DNA of 64,000 nucleotides from Flavobacterium rivuli WB 3.3-2 = DSM 21788 (lineage in GTDB: Bacteria > Bacteroidota > Bacteroidia > Flavobacteriales > Flavobacteriaceae), in the NCBI RefSeq assembly GCF_000378485.1, contig NZ_KB899967.1, forward strand, positions 434,001-498,000, given 5' to 3'. Both the position numbers and the translations under genes were made by a program. The notes under the pieces were generated by a model. It saw nothing but the letters and a program-made list of their open reading frames with translations, made no database searches and was not told the origin of the DNA. Shown piece by piece: positions 26,367 to 35,857 of the stretch (its first letter is position 1; every line of letters starts with the position of its first letter).

Positions 26367-27143
26367 ATGACAAAGAAAAAACCCCTAATACTGGTAACCA
26401 ATGACGATGGTGTAACCGCCCCGGGAATACGCGCTCTAATTGCTGTTATGAAAACCCTTGGAGATGTGGTAGTTGTAGCACCCGATAGTCCGCAAAGCGC
26501 CACAGGGCACGCCATTACCATTAACAACACGCTATATATTAACAAGATTGACATTGACCCGGATATTGAAATCGAATACAGCTGCAGCGGCACGCCGGTA
26601 GACTGTGTAAAGTTTGCCGTGAATGAAATACTGCACCGCAAACCCGACCTTTGCGTGAGCGGTGTAAACCATGGCTCGAACTCCTCTATAAACGTAATCT
26701 ACTCGGGTACAATGAGTGCTGCTGTAGAAGCCGGTATCGAGGGGATTCCCGCCATAGGTTTCTCATTGCTGGACTACAACTGGGATGCCGACTTTGAGCC
26801 TGCTAAAGCGTTTATTAAAAAGATAACCGCAAATGTACTACAGAATGGCCTGCCAGATGGCGTTATCCTTAATGTGAACATACCTAAATTACCTGAAAAA
26901 GAAATTAAAGGCATAAAAATTTGCCGCCAGAGCAAGGCCATGTGGCAGGAAAAATTCGACAAGCGCAAAAGCCCAATGGGCCGCGACTATTACTGGCTTA
27001 CCGGTAAGTTTGTTAACCTGGATAATGGCGAAGATACCGATGAGTGGGCACTTGCTAATGGGTACGTATCTGTAGTACCTGTTCAGTTTGACCTTACCGC
27101 ACACCATGCCATACAGGGATTGAATGGGTGGGGGATGAAGTAG
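26367..27143 (+). CDS. surE: 5'/3'-nucleotidase SurE
   Basis: Metal-dependent phosphatase on nucleoside monophosphates, linked to stationary-phase survival. The 258-residue protein shows the DD metal motif LVTNDDGVTAPGIRAL, SPQSATGHAITI, the GTPVDCVKFAV block and SGVNHGSNSSINVIYSGTMS. Divergent from the Prc gene. In flavobacteria surE commonly precedes lpxB; here repeats and a GNAT gene separate them. Confidence 0.96.
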   Translation: MTKKKPLILVTNDDGVTAPGIRALIAVMKTLGDVVVVAPDSPQSATGHAITINNTLYINKIDIDPDIEIEYSCSGTPVDCVKFAVNEILHRKPDLCVSGVNHGSNSSINVIYSGTMSAAVEAGIEGIPAIGFSLLDYNWDADFEPAKAFIKKITANVLQNGLPDGVILNVNIPKLPEKEIKGIKICRQSKAMWQEKFDKRKSPMGRDYYWLTGKFVNLDNGEDTDEWALANGYVSVVPVQFDLTAHHAIQGLNGWGMK

Positions 27144-27145
27144 GC

Positions 27146-27210
27146 CTCACCCCTCCCGATAGCTATCGGGACTCTCCAAAGGAGAGGGAGAAGCTACACT
27201 CGAATGTTAA
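27146..27210 (+). repeat. short repeat with CCCGATAGCTATCGGG palindrome
   Basis: The segment contains ACCCCTCCCGATAGCTATCG, an imperfect CTCTCCAAAGGAGAGG hairpin and AGCTACACTCG followed by TGTTAA. The last two match the spacer of the inverted repeat at 10827-10949, so both belong to one family. The palindrome itself sits at 27155-27170 and recurs in altered form at 11023-11040. Confidence 0.65.
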
Positions 27211-27221
27211 ATATAGTATCA

Positions 27222-27443
27222 AATTTGAACATGCCGTTTTTTATTGCGAGTAAGCAAATCTGAGTGAAGCTAAGGCCTTAAACTTTGTTGCGTTAAGCAA
27301 AATATAAGTTGAGGCGTTAAGAATCATTTGCTGTTTGAGCGAAGCGAGTTCAAATGATTTAGCCGAAGCTTATATTTTGTAGCATAAGAAGTTAGAGCCT
27401 TGAATTTTTGCTTCTTTTGTTTCAAGACAAAAGAAGAGATATA
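27222..27443 (-). repeat. dispersed intergenic repeat, copy 3 (reverse orientation)
   Basis: Read on the minus strand this contains CTTTTGTCTTGAAACAAAAG, TTCAAGGCTCTAACTTCTTA, GCTACAAAATATAAGCTTC and AAGGCCTTAGCTTCACTCAG, matching copies 1 and 2. Inside it AATCATTTG (27322-27330) and CAAATGATT (27351-27359) form an extra hairpin. The 380-base gap between surE and the GNAT gene is almost all repeat and holds no gene that I can see. Confidence 0.75.
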
Positions 27444-27522
27444 TAATTAAATTAAGATGTATATATACGATAGCCTTGGGCGATAAGACTTAAAAATCGC
27501 AATAAGGTTTGAACAAAATAAA

Positions 27523-28065
27523 ATGATAAATATCCAACCCACTCTCGAAAACGAAAAAGTAATCCTGCAACCCTTAGCGGCAGATGATTTCGATTCTTTG
27601 TACGAAGCAGCATCCGACCCTGAAATATGGGAGCAGCATCCCAACAAAGACCGCTGGAAAAAAGAAGTATTTCGTACATTTTTTGAAGGCGCAATGCTGA
27701 GCAAGGGGGCTTTTAAAATTACAGATAAACAATCAGGCAAAATTATTGGCAGCAGCCGTTACTACGATCATAACGAAGAGGACAGCAGCATTTTTATAGG
27801 CTATACTTTTTACACCACGGCTACCTGGGGCACCGGAACAAATAAATCGGTTAAAAAAATCATGCTCGATTATATTTTGCAATTTGTAAACAAGGTATAT
27901 TTTCATATCGGCTCAAACAATATGCGTTCGCAAATTGCCATTAGCCGTATTGGTGCTGTAAAAATTGGCGAGCAGGAAGTAACCTATTATGGAGAATTGA
28001 AACTACTAAATTTTGTTTATGAAATTACCACTGAACACTGGAAGGACATAACCAATAACAACTAA
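27523..28065 (+). CDS. GNAT-family N-acetyltransferase (RimJ/RimL-like)
   Basis: A 180-residue acetyltransferase. It begins with the typical RimL-like pattern ENEKVILQPLAADDFDSLYE, has the segment GSSRYYDHNEEDSSIFIGYTF (strand before acetyl-CoA binding), a pyrophosphate-binding turn in WGTGTNKSVKKIMLDY, and the final HIGSNNMRSQIAISRIGAVKIGEQE block. The substrate cannot be read from the sequence; candidates are amino groups of proteins or small molecules. It sits between surE and lpxB, flanked by repeats, and looks like an inserted gene. An intrinsic terminator follows. Confidence 0.88.
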   Translation: MINIQPTLENEKVILQPLAADDFDSLYEAASDPEIWEQHPNKDRWKKEVFRTFFEGAMLSKGAFKITDKQSGKIIGSSRYYDHNEEDSSIFIGYTFYTTATWGTGTNKSVKKIMLDYILQFVNKVYFHIGSNNMRSQIAISRIGAVKIGEQEVTYYGELKLLNFVYEITTEHWKDITNNN

Positions 28066-28090
28066 AAGCTTCTTAACCGAAGCTTTTTTT
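28064..28090 (+). terminator. intrinsic terminator after the GNAT gene
   Basis: AAAAGCTTC (28064-28072) pairs with GAAGCTTTT (28079-28087) and is followed by more T residues. It overlaps the stop codon of the gene. Confidence 0.85.
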
Positions 28091-28108
28091 GTATTTATAA
28101 ATAAGTAG

Positions 28109-28116
28109 TACTTTTG
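28109..28116 (+). promoter_or_regulatory. -7 promoter element upstream of lpxB
   Basis: TACTTTTG matches TAnnTTTG and lies 19 bases before the lpxB ATG, directly after the preceding terminator. Confidence 0.55.
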
Positions 28117-28134
28117 GGGTGTAAACTATAAAAT

Positions 28135-29247
28135 ATGAAATATTACATTATAGCAGGCGAAGCAAGCGGCGATTTGCACGGCGCCAACCTTATGAAAGAA
28201 CTCTATAAGGCAGATGCCCATGCCAACATCCGTTTTTGGGGTGGCGACCTTATGGAGGCCACGGGAGGTACTTTAGTGAAGCACTATAGGGAACTGGCTT
28301 TTATGGGTTTTACCGAAGTTGCCATGAACCTCAAGACCATTTTTGCCAATATTAAGTTGTGCAAAGAAGACATTCTTGCCTTTAAGCCCGATGTTATTAT
28401 TTTTATAGATTACCCCGGCTTTAACATGCGCATTGCCAAATGGGCCAAGCCTCTTGGCTTTAAAACGCACTACTACATCTCTCCGCAAATATGGGCGTGG
28501 AAAGAAAACCGCATTAAGGCCATTAAGCGCGATGTAGACCACATGTATATTATATTGCCCTTCGAAAAAGACTTTTACGAACAAAAACACAACTTTGCCG
28601 TAGAGTTTGTAGGCCATCCGCTTATTGATGCCATTAATAACCGCCAGCCTACCGATACCAACCAGTTTAAAAAAGACCATAACCTTGACGGCCGCCCCGT
28701 TATAGCCCTGCTTCCCGGCAGCCGCAAGCAGGAAATTGCCAAGATGCTGTCTATAATGCTATCGGTAGTAGATGATTTCCCCGATTACCAGTTTGTAATT
28801 GCAGGAGCACCAAGCCAGGAATATTCTTTTTATGAGCAGTTTCTTACTAAAAGCAGCGTGCATTTTATTAGTAACCAAACGTACGACCTGCTTAGTGTTG
28901 CCCATGCGGCATTAGTAACATCGGGTACGGCAACTTTAGAGACAGCCTTATTTAAAGTTCCGGAGGTGGTTTGCTACAAAGGCGGATGGCTGTCGTACCA
29001 GATAGCAAAACGCATAATTACGCTAAAATACATCTCTCTCGTGAACCTAATTATGGACAAAGAGGTGGTAAAAGAGCTCATTCAGGGGGAGCTGAACAAA
29101 AAAAATTTAAAAAAAGAACTTAACAAGATATTAACAGCCGAATACCGTCAAAACCTCCTGAAACAGTACGATTTACTGGAAGAAAAGCTTGGCGGAAAAG
29201 GCGCCAGTTTTAAGACAGCAAACCTCATTTTCAAACATTTAACATAG
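28135..29247 (+). CDS. lpxB: lipid-A-disaccharide synthase
   Basis: Family 19 glycosyltransferase of 370 residues that joins UDP-2,3-diacylglucosamine and lipid X to make the lipid A disaccharide, at the inner face of the inner membrane. Signatures: IIAGEASGDLHGANLM at the N-terminus, IDYPGFNMRIAKWAK, HYISPQIWAWKENRIK, the EFVGHPLID block, ALLPGSRKQEI and TSGTATLETALFKVPEVVCYK. Shows the organism makes lipopolysaccharide. It has its own promoter motif. Confidence 0.97.
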   Translation: MKYYIIAGEASGDLHGANLMKELYKADAHANIRFWGGDLMEATGGTLVKHYRELAFMGFTEVAMNLKTIFANIKLCKEDILAFKPDVIIFIDYPGFNMRIAKWAKPLGFKTHYYISPQIWAWKENRIKAIKRDVDHMYIILPFEKDFYEQKHNFAVEFVGHPLIDAINNRQPTDTNQFKKDHNLDGRPVIALLPGSRKQEIAKMLSIMLSVVDDFPDYQFVIAGAPSQEYSFYEQFLTKSSVHFISNQTYDLLSVAHAALVTSGTATLETALFKVPEVVCYKGGWLSYQIAKRIITLKYISLVNLIMDKEVVKELIQGELNKKNLKKELNKILTAEYRQNLLKQYDLLEEKLGGKGASFKTANLIFKHLT

Positions 29248-29277
29248 GTTCTTAATTATTTATTAAATTATGTTCTC

Positions 29278-29285
29278 TATATTTG
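29278..29285 (+). promoter_or_regulatory. -7 promoter element for the NlpC/P60 gene
   Basis: TATATTTG matches TAnnTTTG and lies 36 bases before the TTG start at 29322. It supports transcription independent of lpxB. Confidence 0.55.
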
Positions 29286-29321
29286 TAAAAAACAAAGTTG
29301 AATTTGATACAATAAAAGATT

Positions 29322-30098
29322 TTGAAAAACCTCCTGAACCTATCCCTGTTTTTGATTATTTTCACGTCGTTTACGGCGACGGCGCAAATAGTAACTTCTA
29401 AAAAAGAAGCCCAGAAAAAAGGGGTTTACGCATATAACGATAAACAAGTTTCTTCACCGGCCCAGGCCTTTGCCAAAGCCCAGTCTGCATCTAAAAGTGC
29501 AGTTACAGAAACTCCCGAAGTAAAAAAGCAGGAAGTGCTTTTCTTAGATAACGACGTGGTTGTTGTTGATGATGCTCCGGTTAAAGTTAAAGCAAAAGGA
29601 GGGCCTAAAGCACCTGAAGCCCCGGCTAAAAAAGCAAAATCTAAAATTGTTGTTACGGATACTCCTACCGAACCGGATTTTGAAGCTGCTCCCGAAGAAA
29701 ATTATTTTGCAGAACAGATTGTAAACAACGCCATGCAGTTTGAAGGTGTTCGTTACAGAGGCGGTGGTACTACCCCTGCCGGCATGGACTGCTCAGGTAT
29801 GGTTTACGCTACTTTCCAGATATTTGATGTTACTTTACCCCGCAGCTCTGGCTCGATGGCCGCAGGTGCAGGACACGAGATAAAACTTGAAGAAGTTAAA
29901 AAAGGCGACCTTTTATTTTTTAGCAACAACAGGCACAGAAAAGGAATTAACCACGTAGGCCTTGTAACAGAAGTTACTCCCGAAGGTGAGGTTAAATTTA
30001 TCCACTCTTCTACAAGCCACGGTGTAATGGTATCGTCTATGAACGAAGCCTACCATTCACGCACATTCGTTCAGGCAAACAGGGTAATCGAAGAGTAG
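29322..30098 (+). CDS. NlpC/P60-family peptidase (C40), TTG start
   Basis: Secreted cell-wall peptidase of 258 residues. Starting at the TTG gives an ideal signal peptide (KNLLNLSLFLIIFTSFTATAQ); no ATG is available in frame before the mature part. A low-complexity lysine/alanine/proline linker spans about residues 55-120, and the C-terminal NlpC/P60 domain carries the catalytic Cys in GMDCSGMVYATF, the His in GINHVGLVTE and a third polar residue in FIHSSTSHG. It probably cuts peptidoglycan stem peptides. It lies between lpxB and comEC. Confidence 0.9.
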   Translation: MKNLLNLSLFLIIFTSFTATAQIVTSKKEAQKKGVYAYNDKQVSSPAQAFAKAQSASKSAVTETPEVKKQEVLFLDNDVVVVDDAPVKVKAKGGPKAPEAPAKKAKSKIVVTDTPTEPDFEAAPEENYFAEQIVNNAMQFEGVRYRGGGTTPAGMDCSGMVYATFQIFDVTLPRSSGSMAAGAGHEIKLEEVKKGDLLFFSNNRHRKGINHVGLVTEVTPEGEVKFIHSSTSHGVMVSSMNEAYHSRTFVQANRVIEE

Positions 30099-30249
30099 TT
30101 TTCGATTATTTTTCGCGCCACAAATTGCACGAATTTCCACAAATAATAATTTTGGCATTACGTCTAAATTAATTCTTTACGGAATTGATTTCATCATCAC
30201 AATTCCCTTTAATTTCCGTATGTTTGTTTCAATAGCTGTAACGTAGTTT

Positions 30250-32274
30250 ATGCCGGTATTGAAATATCCCCTTATCCCTTTTACCTTATTTGTAGCGCTC
30301 GGTATACTTGCAGGCTATTATTTGCAGCCGCCTGAAACAGCATTGTATATTTTTGGCACAGCATCTTTATTGCTGCTCGTTGCTGCTTATTTTCAGGCTC
30401 AAAAAGCGTTCTTCCAAAAACCTTATTTTAATATTGTGGCATTACTGTTTGCATTGGCAACCGGACTGTTAGTACAAAACCTGCATTACGGGCCTAACAA
30501 TGTAACCCACTACAGCCGTTACCTGACTGCCGACAAACTCCCCATCCTGAAAGGCATTGTTACCGAACGCCTTAAACCTAACGAATATTCAGAGAAATAT
30601 TATTTGGAGGTACAGTCAGTTAACAGGCAATTGGCAACGGGCAAATTACTTATTACCGTACCTAAAGACAGCCTCGCAAAACAGGTCCACGCCGGCGACG
30701 TACTTATTATTGCCGACACTCCCCAGCCTATAATGCCATCGCTCAACCCCTACCAGTTTGATTATGCCGCTTACATGAAAAAGCAGGATGTTTTTCATCA
30801 GCTGCGGCTTAAGGTAAACTATGTACTTGCCGGGCAGGAAAAAGATTTTAACTACCATATAGAGCATTTGCGCACTACGCTTATTAACAGTTTTAGTATA
30901 CACCACTACCCTGCCCAAATTCAGAACCTTATAAATGCCCTGCTCTTTGGCCAACGCCAGGATATGGATAAAGACACAACCGCCAGTTATATCAATGCCG
31001 GTGTGGTGCATATCCTCGCCATATCGGGGCTGCACTTTACGTTGCTGTTTATAGGGCTCAACTGGTTGCTTGCCCCGTTAAAACGCGCAAAGCATATAGG
31101 CTATGCAGGCCACTTTATAATCATCATGGTACTCATGTGGCTGTTTGCATTTATAACCGGCTTATCGGCATCGGTGGTGCGTGCTGTGGCAATGTTCAGC
31201 TTTGTACTAACAGGCGAACTCTTTAACCGCCGTGCCAATATTTACAATTCGCTTGCTGTTTCCGCATTGGTACTGCTATTGGCAAAGCCTAATTTTTTAT
31301 TCGATGCCGGCTTCCAGCTTAGCTATATTGCCGTTTTCACCATTGTGTGGCTGCAGCCCATTTACAGCAAAATGAAACGCTCTAAATACTGGCTCATTAA
31401 CTTTGCGAAAGATACTGTGGTTATCTCGCTCGTTGCGCAAATAGGAGTACTGCCGTTAAGCCTGTATTACTTTAACCAGTTTCCGTTATTGTTCCTGGTG
31501 GCAAATGTGGTCGTGATCCCGTTGTCTAATGTTGTGTTAGGCTTAGGCATAGCAGTGTTGCTGCTTAACTTTATCTTTCCGCAGGTCGCACTGTGGGTGG
31601 GTTACATTTTAGAATTCACTATTAATGTAATGAACAGCTTTATAAAATGTGTTGCCTCGTTTGAAGCACTTGTACTGAAAGATATTCCATTTACCCTCCT
31701 CCTTAACCTTATTTTATATTGCGTCATTACATTAGCCGTATTATGGCTTTATAAGCACAGCTTTCGCCGAGTGGCAGCAGTACTATGTGCGGTGCTGTTA
31801 TTTCAGTCGGCCTACATGGCAACAGCATGGCAGGCAAAAAACGGATCGGAGTTTGTAGTTTTTCATAACAGGGAGGCTACGGTACTCGCACAAAAGGAGA
31901 ACAGCCGCATTACTATTTTCAGTACCGATAGCCTTGCTTTGGAAAACAGGACGGTAAAAGCATACAACAAAGGCAATTTTAACCAAAATATTACGCTTGC
32001 ACCCCTGCACAACCTCCTTTGGCATAAGGGTAATAAAATACTGGTGCTCGACAGCCTGTCGGTTTATCCGAAAAACGCTAAGCCCGATGTTATACTATTA
32101 ACACAGTCGCCTAAAGTAAACATGGAACGCCTGCTGCTACAGCTTAAACCTAAACAGGTGGTTGCCGACGCTACCAATTACAAAACCTATGTTGCCCGCT
32201 GGGCCGCAACCTGCCGCAAACAAAAAATCCCTTTTCATGCTACTGCCGAAAAGGGATATTATATTTTGAAATAA
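30250..32274 (+). CDS. comEC: ComEC/Rec2-family competence membrane protein
   Basis: A 674-residue polytopic membrane protein that forms the inner-membrane channel for single-stranded DNA uptake. It has an N-terminal DUF4131 region (first helices at about residues 7-70, then a soluble OB-like part), and the Competence domain with LINALLFGQRQDMD, AGVVHILAISGLHFTLLF and FDAGFQLSYIAVF. The C-terminal 150 residues look like a degenerate metallo-beta-lactamase tail without the HxHxDH metal motif, as in other Bacteroidota. Natural competence is possible but not shown. Confidence 0.9.
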   Translation: MPVLKYPLIPFTLFVALGILAGYYLQPPETALYIFGTASLLLLVAAYFQAQKAFFQKPYFNIVALLFALATGLLVQNLHYGPNNVTHYSRYLTADKLPILKGIVTERLKPNEYSEKYYLEVQSVNRQLATGKLLITVPKDSLAKQVHAGDVLIIADTPQPIMPSLNPYQFDYAAYMKKQDVFHQLRLKVNYVLAGQEKDFNYHIEHLRTTLINSFSIHHYPAQIQNLINALLFGQRQDMDKDTTASYINAGVVHILAISGLHFTLLFIGLNWLLAPLKRAKHIGYAGHFIIIMVLMWLFAFITGLSASVVRAVAMFSFVLTGELFNRRANIYNSLAVSALVLLLAKPNFLFDAGFQLSYIAVFTIVWLQPIYSKMKRSKYWLINFAKDTVVISLVAQIGVLPLSLYYFNQFPLLFLVANVVVIPLSNVVLGLGIAVLLLNFIFPQVALWVGYILEFTINVMNSFIKCVASFEALVLKDIPFTLLLNLILYCVITLAVLWLYKHSFRRVAAVLCAVLLFQSAYMATAWQAKNGSEFVVFHNREATVLAQKENSRITIFSTDSLALENRTVKAYNKGNFNQNITLAPLHNLLWHKGNKILVLDSLSVYPKNAKPDVILLTQSPKVNMERLLLQLKPKQVVADATNYKTYVARWAATCRKQKIPFHATAEKGYYILK

Positions 32275-32280
32275 GGTTTT

Positions 32281-32751
32281 TTACGCCTTAGTCTTCTTTA
32301 TTATTTTGTTGGCACCATCAAGCCAGGCCGACGGGCCTCCAGCTACATAGCCTGTACTGCCCAGGGCATCAAAGCTAATCTTGCCTTCATTGGTTTTCTC
32401 TACATTAGCAAACCAAACCGTAGGGTACCCCCTAACCTGAAAGAACGAATTAAGCTGTGCATTCTGGATTTTAAGCTCCTGGCTTTGCTCTGTCCTCTTA
32501 GGGAAGTCAAGCTCTAACAGCACCACGTTTTCTTTAGCCCATGCGGTAAACTCTGGTGTTTTCATTACCTCTTTTTGCAGCCTCATGCACCATCCGCACC
32601 AGTCAGACCCGGTAAAGAACATCAGCAAAGGCTTTTTAGTTTTAGTAGAAACCGCCATGGCCTTCTGCAAATCGGTATGCCACTCCAGTTCCTGCGCCTG
32701 CATGGTTATTGCACTAAAGGCAACAAACAAGATCAATATAGCTTTTTTCAT
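32281..32751 (-). CDS. thioredoxin-fold protein with CGWC motif, exported
   Basis: A 156-residue periplasmic protein with a signal peptide (MKKAILILFVAFSAITMQAQ) and a thioredoxin-like domain with active site GSDWCGWCMRLQKEV and the cis-proline region RGYPTVWFAN. It resembles DUF255/thioredoxin_7 proteins that reduce or form disulfides. ATG 32751 is used because it begins at the signal; 32775 would add eight residues. It closes the peptide-use operon 43 bases after the last transporter. Confidence 0.9.
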   Translation of the reverse strand: MKKAILILFVAFSAITMQAQELEWHTDLQKAMAVSTKTKKPLLMFFTGSDWCGWCMRLQKEVMKTPEFTAWAKENVVLLELDFPKRTEQSQELKIQNAQLNSFFQVRGYPTVWFANVEKTNEGKISFDALGSTGYVAGGPSAWLDGANKIIKKTKA

Positions 32752-32794
32752 TCTGTAATAATTTAAAAGTGTCAATCCAAAAAGAATGCCATTT

Positions 32795-34342
32795 TTATTT
32801 AACGCCGTGCATCAGTTTTTTAACCAATGGATGCAGGGCTGTAATAATGATACCTAACCCAATAGGCACAGCAGTAAATATAAGGAAAAATGTAGTAAGC
32901 GAATATTTTGTAGTGATCTCTTCGATCATACCACCCATAGATCCTGCAATTTTGTTACCCATTGCAATAAACAGGTAATAAACACCAAACATCATCCCTA
33001 TCCAGGCAGCAGGAACCAGTTTACTTACGTAAGAAAGCCCTACCGGAGAGATACATAATTCGCCCATGGTATGGAAAAGGTAGGCCAGTATAAGCCAAAC
33101 CATACTTACTTTAACTACTTCCTGACCCGCAACAATAGACATAGAACCATAAGCAAGGAAACCAAAACCTAAGCCAAGTAACACAAGGCCCAAACCAAAT
33201 TTAACGGCACCCGGAAGGTTGTATTTACTCTCCCACCATTTAGAGAAGAGTGGAGCCAAAGTAATAATAAACAGCGAGTTAAGAATACCAAACCATGTAG
33301 CTGCTACCTCTGTAGTATCGGCAGAAAACTCCCTGTTTATCCTCCAGAAAATGATGCACCATATAGCAACAAAACTTGTTGCAAGGATAAGGTTACCTAT
33401 AGAATATTTTTTAAAAGTTTTTGAGAATAATTTTATAAGTACATAAGTAATAATACCTACAGGTATTATAGTAAGAAGCGCATCTACTATTTTATAAATA
33501 AGACCCGCATTACCTGTTAGCACCCTTTGTGTGTAGCGATCGGCAAAAATAGTCATCGACCCGCCTGCCTGCTCAAAAGCTGCCCAGAAAAATATTGTAA
33601 ATATTGAGAAGATAAATACTACTATCAGCCTGTCTATAATAACCTTTTTAGGTGTAGTGTCTACAGCATCTTCTTCTGTTTTTAAAGCTTTGCTTTGTTT
33701 TGGAGTAAGCCCAACATTACCAAAAATACCCTGTGTAAAGTAAAACTGAAGCAAGCCCATGAACATAAAGATACCTGCAAGGCCAAAGCCCCAGCTCCAT
33801 GAAATTTTTTCGCCTATGTAACCGCAAATTAAAATACCCAGGAAAGCTCCGGCATTTACACCCATGTAAAATATAGAATAAGCACCATCTTTCTTTTCAG
33901 GGTGGTCTTTATATAGGTTACTAATCATGGAGGTCATGTTTGGCTTAAACAACCCATTACCCACCATAAGGCAACCAAGGCCAATGTATAAAAACGTTTC
34001 CGTTTCAAAAGCCATACTGGCGTGCCCCAGCGTCATTATTAAAGCGCCCAGTAATACTGCCCAGCGGTAACCCAAAAGCCTGTCGGCAATTAATCCGCCA
34101 AAAACAGGAGTAAGATAAACGCCCATTGTGTAAGTACCATAAAGGCCCATAGCTCTTTCTGTAGTCCATTCCCAGCCGCCTTTATCGGCAGTAGAAACAA
34201 GAAAAATAACAAGAAGGGCACGCATACCGTAATACGAAAAACGCTCCCACATTTCGGTAAAGAACATTACAAATAAACCTGCCGGCTGGCCCAGGACACT
34301 TGATTCAAAAAAGCCGTTAGACGGCGCTGTTGTAGTAGACAT
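32795..34342 (-). CDS. POT-family proton-coupled di/tripeptide transporter
   Basis: Major-facilitator protein of 515 residues with about 12-14 transmembrane helices. The family motif ExxERFxYYG is present as EMWERFSYYGMRALL, and the second motif as GNGLFKPNMTSM and NAGAFLGILICGYIGE (PTR2 signature). It imports short peptides with protons. It is 21 bases downstream of a paralogue, so the organism has two peptide transporters, probably with different specificity, fed by the DPP4 peptidase of the same operon. Confidence 0.93.
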   Translation of the reverse strand: MSTTTAPSNGFFESSVLGQPAGLFVMFFTEMWERFSYYGMRALLVIFLVSTADKGGWEWTTERAMGLYGTYTMGVYLTPVFGGLIADRLLGYRWAVLLGALIMTLGHASMAFETETFLYIGLGCLMVGNGLFKPNMTSMISNLYKDHPEKKDGAYSIFYMGVNAGAFLGILICGYIGEKISWSWGFGLAGIFMFMGLLQFYFTQGIFGNVGLTPKQSKALKTEEDAVDTTPKKVIIDRLIVVFIFSIFTIFFWAAFEQAGGSMTIFADRYTQRVLTGNAGLIYKIVDALLTIIPVGIITYVLIKLFSKTFKKYSIGNLILATSFVAIWCIIFWRINREFSADTTEVAATWFGILNSLFIITLAPLFSKWWESKYNLPGAVKFGLGLVLLGLGFGFLAYGSMSIVAGQEVVKVSMVWLILAYLFHTMGELCISPVGLSYVSKLVPAAWIGMMFGVYYLFIAMGNKIAGSMGGMIEEITTKYSLTTFFLIFTAVPIGLGIIITALHPLVKKLMHGVK

Positions 34343-34363
34343 ATATAAAGTAGTTGTTTTTTA

Positions 34364-35857
34364 TTATTTAACTTCCTGCATTAGTTTTTTTATTAAAGGA
34401 GTACACGCAATTAAAATCACGCCTGCAATAAGCGAATAAATAGCCAATTGGTAGTATCCCTCTGTATATGATTGCAATTTAGATGATAATGTAGTGCCTG
34501 TATTAGATCTGGAAATTTCAGCTCCAAGTTTACCTGCCGCAAACTGACCAAAAGCACTTGCAAGGAACCATAATCCCATCATCATACCAAACAATCTTTT
34601 TGGAGAAAGTTTAGTTATAATAGACATTCCTATTGGCCCAAGGCAAAGCTCGCCAAAAGTCATTACGAGATAACCAAGTGTAAATACATTTAGCGACGTA
34701 ATACCATCTGCACCTGCAAAAAATTTTGTATAATAAAACACATAAAACGATGCAGCCAGGAAGATAAACCCTATTCCAAATTTAATTACAGTATTTGGTT
34801 CAATTTTCTTTTTCGCTAGCCAAAGCCACAATAATCCAATTAGCGGGCTAAAGATAATTACAAATAATGAATTAGAACTATTATTGATAACGTTAGGGTC
34901 TATATGAAAAAATAAAAGGCTATCGTTAAGGTTATCTTTTGCAAATAATGACAAAGACCCTCCACTTTGCTCAAAAATGGCATTAAATAGAAAGTAGAAA
35001 AAAATGAACATGAAAGCAGCAACAAACTTTTTTTGCAGCGAAGCTACTTTAAGATTGAAAGCCTCATAAGAAAAATATAAAATAGCGATTATGCCTATGG
35101 TATACATGAAATAGTCTGTATAATCTGTATTTCTCACCATAATAAATATAAACGGAATACTTAATATAGAACCCAGATAGACTGCCAGTTCACGTTTGAT
35201 GCGCTTTGCAGGCTTTAAGTTAATAAGTGGAGAATCACCGATTGGACCCAAATATTTTTTAGTCATTAAGAACGTTACCACCCCTAATACCATAACTATT
35301 GCAGCAGCTAAAAAACATAGCGACCAGGAATAATATTTACCAAGATAAATACATAATGCACCACCTAAAAGCCCTCCTACATTTATACCGGCATAAAATA
35401 AACCGTAGCCCGCATCGCGACGGCTATCCTGTTCATGATATAATTCTCCAACCATAGAACTTATATTAGGCTTAAAAAAACCGGTGCCAATTATCGAAAG
35501 TGTAATCCCATAATAAAACAATTCCTGCGGGGAGAAAGCAATTAAAAGGTTACCCAATATCATTATTATACCACCAAAAAGAAGTGATTTTTTAAAACCC
35601 AATACTTTATCGGCAAAAATCCCTCCAATAAAGGTAAAAGCATATACAAATGCCTGTATAGCTCCATATTGCAAACTGGCCATATCTTCTTTAAGAAAAA
35701 GCTCATCAACCATAAAAAACACAAGCACACCACGCATCCCGTAGAAACAAAAACGTTCCCACATTTCTACTAAAAACAAGTACCATAACTGCTTAGGGTA
35801 CTTGCCTTCAAAATTCTGGATATCTTCTAATGTTACCGCTGTAGTGTTATTACTCAT
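34364..35857 (-). CDS. POT-family proton-coupled di/tripeptide transporter, paralogue
   Basis: A 497-residue POT transporter with the same motifs: EMWERFCFYGMRGVLVFF, GTGFFKPNISSMVGELYH and NVGGLLGGALCIYLGK. It is clearly a diverged paralogue of the next gene. Its start overlaps the stop of the DPP4 gene by one base, so peptidase and transporter are translationally coupled. Confidence 0.93.
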   Translation of the reverse strand: MSNNTTAVTLEDIQNFEGKYPKQLWYLFLVEMWERFCFYGMRGVLVFFMVDELFLKEDMASLQYGAIQAFVYAFTFIGGIFADKVLGFKKSLLFGGIIMILGNLLIAFSPQELFYYGITLSIIGTGFFKPNISSMVGELYHEQDSRRDAGYGLFYAGINVGGLLGGALCIYLGKYYSWSLCFLAAAIVMVLGVVTFLMTKKYLGPIGDSPLINLKPAKRIKRELAVYLGSILSIPFIFIMVRNTDYTDYFMYTIGIIAILYFSYEAFNLKVASLQKKFVAAFMFIFFYFLFNAIFEQSGGSLSLFAKDNLNDSLLFFHIDPNVINNSSNSLFVIIFSPLIGLLWLWLAKKKIEPNTVIKFGIGFIFLAASFYVFYYTKFFAGADGITSLNVFTLGYLVMTFGELCLGPIGMSIITKLSPKRLFGMMMGLWFLASAFGQFAAGKLGAEISRSNTGTTLSSKLQSYTEGYYQLAIYSLIAGVILIACTPLIKKLMQEVK

